Made by a program: the position numbers and the translations under genes
NCBI GenBank assembly: GCA_015680685.1
Contig: MNCI01016273.1
Span: 1,418,273 to 1,482,272, forward strand
Length of the DNA: 64,000 nucleotides
Direction of reading: 5' to 3'
Source of the DNA: Gnetum montanum
Taxonomy: Eukaryota > Streptophyta > Gnetopsida > Gnetales > Gnetaceae
Notes under the pieces: generated by a model
Database searches by the model: none
Told to the model about the DNA's origin: nothing
What the model saw: the letters and a program-made list of their open reading frames with translations, nothing else
Shown here: in pieces, positions 55,842 through 64,000 of the stretch
Layout of the letters: every line of letters starts with the position of its first letter
Position numbering within the stretch: position 1 is the first letter of the stretch

Positions 55842-57420
55842 AACATATATCAGCTTTTACCTAGGCTCAATGTTTGCATAGGACCACATAAATCCATATA
55901 ACCTAGATCTAATTTTTCTTGAGATCTATGTTCTTTTCTAGGAAATAGAAACCTTGTAATTTTTCCTAGTTGACATATGCCACAATCACAATTATCTACC
56001 AAAGAAAATTTTGGCATACCACTAATAATTTCTCCCTTTTGCTTGCAGCCCATCAAGACAAAGTTGACATGTCCTAGGTGAGCATGTCATAACCATGCTG
56101 TGTCTTTTGTGATAGTGAGACAATGAACATATTGTTTGCATCTACAACTTGTACATTTGATTCTTGCTAATAGGGATAATGGAAATACCTTTCTCATCAT
56201 CAACCTTAGAGATTTTACAAATATCTTTTTCAAATTCAACACAATATCCATTGTGACATAATTTCTGCATACTTAATAAATTCTTTGAAACATTTGGAAC
56301 AAAGTATATTTGGGAAATAACATATATTTTACCTTGAGTTGTTGTGAAGGCAAGTTATCCAATCTTGATAATGGTTAACTTCTTTCCATTACCTATAGTT
56401 ACCTTTCCATCATATTGTTCTAAACTTGAGAAAAATTTCTTATTCCCTGTCATGTAATTACTACACCCACTATCAACATACCAAATGTTGTTGTTGTTGC
56501 TAGCATCTAGTACCTATGTAAAGATTGGAACTTGATCTTCCTCCTTTTCAATATAAAAAAATTGCTCACCTTTTTGTTGATCCTTTTGTTGATTTTCATG
56601 TTCTACAATTTTTTCTTTGCTCTTCTTTTCATACTTTTTTTGACCAACATTCAAGAGTATTGTAGGTGTTGGTACCATAGAAATCATACCTTCCTTTATT
56701 TGATTTGATCTTCCATGACCATAGCCTTTGAATCTACTGTGACCACATCTATGTCATCTAAATGAGGATCCTTCTAAAGATCTTTTATGTTGATTTTTAT
56801 TTTGATTAGATGTCCTTTGAAAATGTGCAAGAAATGCATTTGTTGTTGAATCCTCATGATCAGCAATCCTTTGCTCATATTTTCTCAAGCTTCCTATAAG
56901 CTCAACCATGGTCATCTTATTGAGATCTCTTGCTTCTTCAATAGCAACAACAACAAAATCATATCATCTAGTTATGCTTTGAAGGATCTTTTCAACAACA
57001 TGCCTTTCCTCAATTTTTTTTTACAAGATTCAAGTCCATTCAAACTTGTTGAAATTAGCTAATGTATTGATCAATATTCTTTAAATCTAGCATGTACAAA
57101 GATTTAAAATCTTTTCTTAATACTTGTAACTTGACAACATGAACTTTTGATGATCCTTTTTATGCAATCTCGAGTGCATCCCATGCAACTTTGCTAGTTT
57201 GATGCATGATAATTTTTGGAAATATTGTCACATCTAACATAGATTGAATTATGAATAATGCTTTTGCATATTTCTTACAAAGCTACATGACTTCATTCTT
57301 TTGTTCTTCCTTTAAGGTTTGAAATGCTACTTGATCAACATCTTTGAAAATTCAACATAGAGAATATTATTGTAAATGGATTTTGATGAAGTATTCAAGT
57401 AGAAGCCCTCATTCGAGTGT
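55842..57420 (-). pseudogene. Element H gag, protease and pre-integrase
   Basis: Minus strand: gag (UBN2-like) from about 57.36 kb, with LKEEQKNEVM, SKVAWDALEIA and VKLQVLRKDFKSLYMLDLKN; the central part is frame-shifted. Near 56.74 kb a Cys/His and Gly-rich stretch marks the zinc-knuckle area. Protease reads IWYVDSGCSNYMTGNKKFFS (about 56.49-56.43 kb) with the catalytic D-S-G intact, then YDGKVTIGNGKKLTIIKIG and NVSKNLLSMQKLCHNGYCVE. Pre-integrase and the start of integrase (56056-55850) are clean for 68 codons: NCDCGICQLGKITRF and HRSQEKLDLGYMDLCGPMQT, with the first catalytic Asp. J interrupts it just after. Confidence 0.85.
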
Positions 57421-58830
57421 CAGAAATGGTAACAATGGAAAAATTTGATGTTGAAAGTTTTGAAAAATTGCATATAAAATTATTGTGATGGAAAATATTG
57501 GTCACTGGAGGAAATCAAGGATCCTGAATTGTAGGCAACCTCAACCTCAAATTCCCTAGGGCCTCTGCAAGTTAAAATGGGATTCAAGATGCCTTAGATG
57601 GTCTAGTAGATTCCTAGGAACTTAGGGGGGATGCAAAATAACAATGTAAGAAAAATATATAAATATGAAAATCTATGAAATGATGCATTAAAATAGAACA
57701 ATTATATATGAAATTATGCATAATATAAAATCATAAATTTCATTAAATGAACAAAGAATGAGTTCAAAGATGTATACAAAATTAGTGCCCAAGAGGGGGG
57801 TAAAGGGGGTTTACATGGACAAGGGTTCAGTTTGTTGAAACCATAATCAACTCCATAATCTAGTATCTCTACCACTCCTAATGCTATTGAGCCGCCTTTG
57901 TCTCCTTCTTAGATTTGTAACATTGTTTGATTTTTGGATTATGGACATGTGAACGATTGCAGTGGCCAAAGTGCATCACTTTGGGATTTGATGATCCTAG
58001 AAAGGTAATATTATCATCCAAAACTCACAGATCTAAAGTGCGAAAGTAATAGGAGGTAACAAGTTCTAGGGGGTCCATGCTACTAGGTACTAAGGGGCTA
58101 AATTTTCTCCAAGGAAGAAAGATCTCATGGATGTCAAAATGCCAAGGGTACTGAATTGCCAAAGTGTGGAACCTTGACATGGTGTCAGGATGTGGTTTCT
58201 ATAAGGTTATGGCCATGATTTGTATACTAAATTGGCTGCAAACAGTTGACATAATTAGCTACAAATTTACTACCAAATTGCTGAAAATTAGCTACCATGT
58301 TTAGGGGGGATAGGTGAGATCAACCCCCATGCATCCAAGGTTTCTGCCTCCTCCATGCTATTTGATCCTCCTCCCCCTACCCCTCTTGGAGGAGTAGGGG
58401 GAAGGGTGTCAACATTAAGGGATGATGGGAAGTCAATGATAAGGGTGAAGGTCACCTCCTTTTTAGACTTGGGATATGTGAGTTCTACCCCCCTTGCACT
58501 CCTTCATGCTAGCATTGAAGTCTCCTAGTTGGCTTACCTCCTACAGGGGGTGTGATAGCGTAAAGAAAAGTATACCCCCCATAAAACCCATCAAATTGCC
58601 ATTTTTGGCATTCTAGAAGGCATTTTTAGCTCCCCCAAGCTCAAATATAGTGACTAGGTGACTTTTTCACTTCAGGAATGAGGATTTGATCACTTATGAA
58701 GCATTTTTCAACCCCAAAAGTATGAAATATGTGATATTTCCTGTTTATTAGTTACAACCTTTACATTTATAATAAAACATTATCTTGGGTTTTATGGGAT
58801 GGGATCACAAAGGTTTCAACATGAAAATTT
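57421..58830 (-). other. Putative 3' LTR/flank of element E with G-runs
   Basis: No coding sequence was found. Against an AT-rich background the interval has repeated runs of five to six G or C: near 57.63, 57.79-57.81, 58.07, 58.30, 58.32, 58.37-58.40 and 58.55-58.58 kb. A perfect inverted repeat TCCCCCTAC/GTAGGGGGA lies at 58372-58402. A segment near 57.55-57.70 kb loosely resembles one flanking element D (25.2-25.3 kb). Calling this the LTR of E is an inference from position beyond the 3' untranslated region. Confidence 0.35.
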
Positions 58831-58910
58831 GGTGGTGTTTCATTGGCCCTTCTTTGTTGGTGTCTAAAGGATTGACCTAAGAGGCACAAACAAAGAATAC
58901 AAAACACCAC
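58831..58910. other. Imperfect inverted repeat shared with element D
   Basis: Arms GGTGTTTCATTGG...TTCTTTGTTGG and the opposing ACAAACAAAGAA...AAAACACC correspond to the arms at 26304-26380 in D. Sequence between the arms ('aggattgacctaagaggcac') is also conserved with D ('aggatcaacccaagagacat'). Confidence 0.6.
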
Positions 58911-59292
58911 TACAATTCCACCACCGACGTTCCCTCTTCACGCTTGATCTAGTCATGTTGGACCATGTCAAAGAATTCTTATGATGATGGAATTGGACTA
59001 TGATGGAGGAATGGTAATGTTAGTTAGGAAGATGGTCGTGGAGGCTAATGATGCATTCCAAGTATTTTCACTAAGGCTATAGCATAGTATTGACATATTT
59101 TGAAGTGTTGGTCACTTGGAAAATGCATTTGAGAGACCAACCACTTTTCTCTAATAGTTTTTTAACCATTGGGATTTAAGGCTTTTCTGTTTATTTAGCT
59201 TCTTAGAATTTTGCGCCCCCCTTACCCCCTCCTTTTCTTGTGGGGTGAAACCTTCATTAGTTTTCATTGCTAGGGCTAGTTTGACATAGTTT

Positions 59293-59421
59293 TCCCACTA
59301 AGTAAGTTGTGTTACACTCAATGGACTTGAGAGTAATCCCATTGAATGATGTGTGTTATGTTCAATGGACTTAATGGTTTTCCCACTGAATGAGTTATGT
59401 TAAATTCAAGTGGACTTGAGG
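59293..59421. repeat. 44-bp tandem repeat, three copies
   Basis: Units start at 59293, 59337 and 59381, each beginning TCCCA(C/T)T and containing CAA(T/G)-GGACTT near its end. Copies differ by roughly ten to twenty percent, mostly transitions; the third is slightly short. Confidence 0.8.
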
Positions 59422-59857
59422 ATGAAGCATGATGAGCACATATCATGTGGCTATAGTGCATGAATGGAAAACATGGACCAACATCATTCCTTAGAAGCAG
59501 GAAGGTTATCATCAGGGTATGGGGTTGGGCTCAATGAATGATTTTAGAGAAAGCAATGTTACAAGAACCTTTGAGACAACAGGACAAACTCATCAAATCT
59601 TATGCATTCAGGTCACATAATGATTTTCTACCATAATGAGTTACATCCTTGCAACGACTCTAGGCTTCATCCTACAAACACAACTCCAAACCAGGTAAAG
59701 AAGGCATGTTGCAACATTATAATGCATATGTAGGCCACATGGAAAATAAAATGAAGCTTCCTAGGTCACAAATGTTGCCAATATAAGGCTTTGATGAGAT
59801 GTGATACTAGTTTTAGGCCTCAACAAACTATATTATTACCAGTTTTAGGCCCTAGTA

Positions 59858-59954
59858 GGCCATGTTGCTAGTTAAAGGTGTTGGTAGGTCATGTTGCTAG
59901 TTTAAGATCTTGATAGGCCATGTTGCTAGTTTAAGGCCTCGATAGGCCATGTTA
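59858..59954. repeat. 29-bp tandem repeat, three and a third copies
   Basis: Units at 59858-59886, 59887-59915 and 59916-59944 share GGCCATGTTGCTAGTTTAAG, with GGTCATG in the second; a partial fourth follows. Related words (CCAGTTTTAGGCC) precede the array, and the same mixture recurs at 63.66-63.72 and 63.95-63.99 kb on the other side of pol. Confidence 0.85.
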
Positions 59955-60199
59955 GAGAAGGCTCCCTTATTGATGACTATTAGCTACATGTAATATGACT
60001 TTATATAGGAATGATTGATAGGATTTTCTAGTTCATTCCCATCCATGTTAGCTACCATGAATGATTCATTGCCATAGGATTTCATGACTAGGAAGGGCCC
60101 TTTCCAATTGGCTGAGAATTTATTCACATGCTCAAATACAACTTAAGGACTAAGTCACCCTTATTAATCTTATCCTTGATCAAGTTATGGTGATTTTTC

Positions 60200-61060
60200 C
60201 ACTTATACCTCTCTTGATAGTGTTCAATGTGAGTAAGAGCTTACATACGTTGCTCCTCTAGCAAATATAGGACCACTCTAGGCAACTCCTTATTTTTCTC
60301 ATTGATGATGAAGTTAGACAAGGCTACTTGAAGTGATGGCATATGTAATTCAAGAGGTAAAATAGCTTTATAACCATAAGCCAAGCTATAAGGGGTTTCT
60401 TTGGTTGCAATGTGATAGGTTGTTCTATTGGTCCATAGTGCATGGACAAGTTGCTCATGCCATTTACATTTGCTATTATTGAGCATCTTCTTTAGTAGAT
60501 TGATAATTTCCTTGTTTCTTGATTCTACTTGTCCATTAGCTTGAGGATAATAAGGTGAAGAGAAATAATGCTTAATTTCTAGGTTGTTTTGTGACTACTA
60601 AATTGTGGTCCATTGTTGGTAACTATGGTCATGGTTATGCTAAAATGGGATATAATACTATCTAAGATAAATTTGCAAACTTGTTTAGAGGTATTTTTCC
60701 TTTAGGAAATAGCCTCAATCCACTTCATAAAGTATTTGGTTGTAGTGATGATGAATCTATGGCCTATGGAAGACTTGGGTGTTATAGGTCCGATGATACT
60801 CAACCCGTATTGTTGAAACAACCAAGTGACCTAAGTAGTATGAAACTCTATCAATGGTACATGTATGAGATTACTATGTCATTGGCACATGTCACAACAC
60901 TTAGCCTTTTGCATGTAGTGACTTTTCATATGTGGGCAATAGTAACCTAATTGCCTAATCTTAGTAGCCATGATTCTTGATCCTATATGTCCTCCACAAA
61001 CATCCTTGTGAACTTCCTCTAGGACCATTCCAACTTTAGTTTTACATAAGCACTTTAGTA
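60200..61060 (-). pseudogene. Element E integrase (decayed)
   Basis: Minus strand: zinc-binding part LGYYCPHMKSHYMQKAKCCD then MCQ near 60.95-60.88 kb (Cys pair visible); core YGLSIIGPITPKSSIGHRFI near 60.80 kb, with the first Asp replaced by Ser; MTIVTNNGPQFSSH near 60.63 kb, with the second Asp replaced by Asn; and an 81-codon clean stretch (60486-60241) with WHEQLVHALWTNRTTYHIAT and TPYSLAYGYKAILPLELHMP, the typical Tat integrase C-terminal part. Confidence 0.82.
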
Positions 61061-62250
61061 ATATACCATCATACGATCATTGACATAAAGTATTATCACC
61101 TATGATTACATACTACTTTGATCTTTTCCATACAGTGTCCTTTTGGGTAGTAGCCAACCCTTGTGAAGACTCATCATGCATAATGTAAAATTTGATATTG
61201 TTATACCACTCCCTAGTAGGAGCAGTATGGAAGATGGCTACAAAGGTATCTTTAGTGTTTTGTATGATGGCGACAACATAGTTCATAGTTAAGGTGGATA
61301 ACTTACTAAGCACAACTAGCACCACATTAAGAGCTAATGTTGCAATTGCATTGGCTATGGCATTCTCATTTTGAGGTATGTGCTATATATCAATGTCTAT
61401 CAAATTTTGTTACAATTTTTTCCCTAGGTCATAATATGGTTGTAACTATTTGGCTTTACATGCATAGACTTTTGTTACTTGGTTAACCATTAGTTGGGAA
61501 TCACCTTTAATCATTAAGCATCTAATTTCTAGGTCATGAGATACCATCATTCCCCTGATCAAACCTTCATACTCTACTATGTTGTTGGTACATAGGAACT
61601 CAAAATGATAGGAAAAATGTTGGATTTAACAAAATGGAAATGTTATGATGGCAGCAGCACTAGCCCCATGGGCAATTGAAGCTTCCTCAAAGTGCATGAA
61701 TACCTCATAACCCTCAAGCACTTAACTAACAATATTAATATGCTCATCAGGAAACTTAGGATCTATGGGTACTTGGTAATCAATAGGTGAAATTGTAAGT
61801 TTTATGGCTATAGCTTGACCTTTCATTGAGAATTAAGAAATGTAGTGAAGGTCAAACTCTGTGGTTATGGCTTTTCATCATGCTATGCGACTACTCTCAT
61901 AGATATTGGTTGTTATTGCTCTGAGTATGTTATCCTTGCAAATGATACTACCTTTGCTTCTAAAAAGGTAGTGTCTCCACTTCTTTAATGAGAAGACTAG
62001 TGCTAGACAATACTTCTTCAATTCAGTGTATTAGGTTTTGTGCATAACTAATGCATGGCTAAGATAGTATACTAGAATTTTAGCTCCATCATCATGTTTC
62101 TGATCAAGTAGAAAGGCAATGAACATTTTAGAGATGGACAAGTAGATGTAAAACATTTTATCCTTTTGCAAAGGATGGACTATGAGTAGTTGTATCAACT
62201 CTTGCTTAAAGTTTCCAAAGGCCTCTTAGCATTAAGCCATCCACTCATAG
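61060..62250 (-). pseudogene. Element E RNase H and connection (decayed)
   Basis: Lies between RT and integrase and aligns with the equivalent interval of element D at many points (for example around 61.50-61.66 and 27.77-27.92 kb). The 70-codon open frame at 61325-61113 reads LSKLSTLTMNYVVAIIQNTK and belongs to the end of this region or its linker. Catalytic residues were not assigned. Confidence 0.5.
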
Positions 62251-63400
62251 TGAACCCCTCTCTTAAGCAAGTGTTTCATGGGCTATAACTTATTTGTAAG
62301 CCTAGTAATAAACCTATGAATAAATTGTAATCTACCTTGTAATCCCTAAAGCTCCTTAAGGTTGGTAGTGCTGCTAATTTGGATATCACCTTAACCTTAT
62401 TAGGATTGACATGTATCCCTACTTCAAATACTACAAAGCCAAGCATCTTACTAGTCATAACACCAAAGATACACTCTTAGGATTGAGCCTACATTCATAT
62501 TTGAGGTACTATTTAAGCACAATATCTAGGTCATTAGCCTCTTTGGACTTAATAGCTATGTCATCAATGTAATCATTAAGAAAACCTAGCATGTAACCAC
62601 TAAAGATATAGGTCATTGCTCATTAATAGATTTCTCCTACATTCTTAAGGCCAAAGAACATCATTGTATAGAAAAAGATCCCCTAAGGGGTCATGAAGGT
62701 CTTGCTAAGTTGGTGCTCTAGGTTAATCCCAATTTGGTTGTATCCCAAAAACCCATCCATAAAGGACAGTAAGGCATGCCCAACCATGGTATTGATGAGC
62801 TGATCAATACTAGACAATGGGAAGTTATCCTTAATATTTTCTCTAATTAGGTCTTGGAAATTGATGCAAATATAAATACTCCTATTTTTCTTAGGGACTA
62901 CCACTATCTTGGAAATCCATTTTGCATAGTCAACAACCCTAATGAAACCAACTTGGTAGAGTTTCAAGATCTCATCGCAAACTATCAAGGCTAAATCAGG
63001 TCTTATCTAATGTCATTTTTGCTTAATTGATCTATTGATAGGATCCAGTATGATGTTATGTTGTACTATCATGGGTCTAAGCCTGACATATCTTCATATG
63101 ACCAAGTAAAGGCCTTGATGTTGCCTTGTAGAACTTTGGTGATGTCTTAAGCCTGTTGAGGTTCTAGTGAGGAATTTAGTTTAAGGGTTTTATCCTTATC
63201 ATTGTGTGTCATGATAGGAATCTCAACCAAAGAGTCTTCAATTGTGTCACCTACCTCTAAGTCAAGTGTTTTGACTAGGCTTTTAGGCCTCTCTAGAGGT
63301 TTCTCTATTAAGGCTATGTGGTTGACAAGGCTCTCATGCTTCAGATCTAGGAAATTAGGGTTAATATACTATTTTACATCACTGTGAGGCCCATTTAGGC
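62250..63400 (-). pseudogene. Element E reverse transcriptase and pre-RT segment (decayed)
   Basis: Minus strand: pre-RT sequence LDLKHESLVNHIALIEKPLE near 63.33 kb and VEIPIMTHNDKDKTLKLNSS near 63.20 kb lead to DMSGLDPMIVQHNIILDP. RT proper is clean for 101 codons (62988-62683): LYQVGFIRVVDYAKWISKIV, VVPKKNRSIYICINFQDL, DNFPLSSIDQLINTMVGHAL and FMDGFLGYNQIGINLEHQL. The catalytic box YIDDIAIKS is at about 62.57-62.55 kb with both Asp present. LGFVVFEVGIHVNPNKVKV follows near 62.44 kb. It aligns throughout with D (28.33-29.45 kb). Confidence 0.87.
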
Positions 63401-64000
63401 TTAAAGGTAAATTGATCAACTCCTAGGTACTTATACTTGGATCCTACATGTCAACCAAAAGCATATTAAGTAATAACTAGGTAAAAATGAATAAACAATG
63501 CTAAAAAGCTATAAAACTCATGCAAATACATGCTATTATAGTGTAAACAAGGTAATCCAAGGCTATAAAGTAAGTAAATAAAGTTTAATAAGGGCAAAAT
63601 AAAGGTTACACAAAGGAGAAATACTAGAAATAAGGCTACTAATGACCATCAAGAATCATGGTTTTGCCAGTTTTAGACTTGAATGGGCCATGATGCTAGT
63701 TTAAGGCCATCATGGGTCATGGTCACATGGTGCTAAACAGTAGTCAAGGAAGATCAAACCCCACTATTTGACATCAATCAAAGGCTAAACAAAGATAAAT
63801 AGAATTGATAAAGGAAGTACAAGACCATGTAAAGGCTATAAGAATGTTACAAGGGTCAATAATGCAACATAAGGTCAAAAAGAAAGTAGAAACATAAGGT
63901 AAAGCACGCTATCCATGGCTAATTATAGGTAAAAAAGGAATGGTTTTTGCCAGTTCTAGACCTTAGTAGGCCATGGCTTAGGGTTGCAGGATTATTAGAT
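63401..64000 (-). other. Upstream region of element E at the window edge
   Basis: A-rich, without a convincing frame. It contains repeat words GCCAGTTTTAGAC and GGCCATGATGCTAGTTTAAG at 63664-63705, and GCCAGTTCTAGACC...GGCCATGG at about 63949-63976, which match the 29-bp array downstream of pol (59.86-59.95 kb). No gag was recognised. Confidence 0.45.

Larger units (their letters stand above)
44656..57420 (-). mobile_element. Ty1/copia element H, split by insertions I and J
   Basis: Three blocks on the minus strand make one colinear copia order: gag, protease and pre-integrase (57.42-55.84 kb); integrase and linker (51.96-50.58 kb); RT and RNase H (46.85-44.87 kb). The breaks coincide exactly with the ends of elements J (51962-55836) and I (46849-50578), each with a target-site duplication or near-duplication. 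The LTRs of H are not identified; the 3' side is cut near the outer edge of G and the 5' side runs into the element E region. Confidence 0.8.
58911..60180 (-). other. 3' untranslated region of element E
   Basis: About 1.3 kb without a supported frame between integrase and the inverted repeat. It contains a 44-bp array (59293-59421) and a 29-bp array (59858-59954). The open frame at 59318-59512 runs across the 44-bp array and is a by-product of it. Confidence 0.55.
57421..64000 (-). mobile_element. Tat/Ogre-like Ty3/gypsy element E (cut by window edge)
   Basis: Minus strand: pre-RT segment, RT, RNase H and integrase in order from about 63.4 to 60.2 kb, then a long 3' untranslated region with two minisatellites and the same inverted repeat as element D. 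RT and integrase motifs match D residue by residue in many places, so D and E are one family. The gag and protease would lie beyond or near the right edge; the last 600 bases hold no recognisable gag. Tandem repeats after pol are a known feature of Tat/Ogre elements. Confidence 0.7.

Noticed and set aside
1-64000. tRNA or rRNA genes, and endogenous pararetrovirus sequence
   Set aside because: No cloverleaf-type tRNA, rRNA signature or movement/coat-protein-type ORF was noticed. All RT motifs fit Ty3/gypsy or Ty1/copia with LTR context. A tRNAscan or profile search was not possible here.

Overview
The window reads as repeat-dense intergenic DNA from a large plant genome. Nearly all of it is old, decayed LTR retrotransposons, with Ty3/gypsy (Athila-like, Tat/Ogre-like and chromovirus) and Ty1/copia copies packed end to end or nested. 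The base composition is AT-rich, most reading frames carry several stops, and no intact host gene, rRNA or tRNA was seen. The age of the copies and the long AT-rich tails would fit a gymnosperm or another slow-turnover plant genome. That is an inference; the sequence does not name the species.

Layout. 1-12.1 kb: minus-strand Athila-like element A, in order LTR, decayed tRNA-Asp primer site, gag, protease, RT, RNase H, integrase, a long spacer, then a third ORF that runs off the left edge. 12.6-21.2 kb: plus-strand element B of the same family, head to head with A, without a visible 5' LTR and with most of the third ORF missing. 22.2-23.6 kb: a third LTR of the family beside a protease remnant. 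25.6-31.2 kb: minus-strand Tat/Ogre-like element D with several tandem-repeat blocks. 33.5-36.6 kb: an unrecognised plus-strand coding-like locus that looks split by T-rich introns. 37.1-39.0 kb: minus-strand Tat-like gag/protease fragment F. 39.06-44.65 kb: plus-strand chromovirus G with both LTRs, but with RT, RNase H and the integrase core absent and other coding-like sequence in their place. 44.66-57.4 kb: minus-strand copia element H, split by two later copia insertions, I (46.85-50.58 kb, minus) and J (51.96-55.84 kb, plus, the youngest element here). 57.4-64 kb: minus-strand Tat/Ogre-like element E, same family as D, with minisatellites downstream of integrase.

How the parts relate. 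Genes within each element follow the normal gag-pol order and would have served only that element's replication. None looks functional now. The nesting gives a relative order: H came first, then I and J inside it. Element J carries two deletions in pol (integrase around the second catalytic Asp, and most of the RT) and could only have moved with help from another element. Stops in the decayed frames are often TAG, and differences between the J LTRs are almost all transitions, as expected for long-methylated, deaminating plant repeats. Coordinates of domains in decayed elements are read by eye and are approximate to tens of bases unless an LTR, primer site or target-site duplication fixes them.
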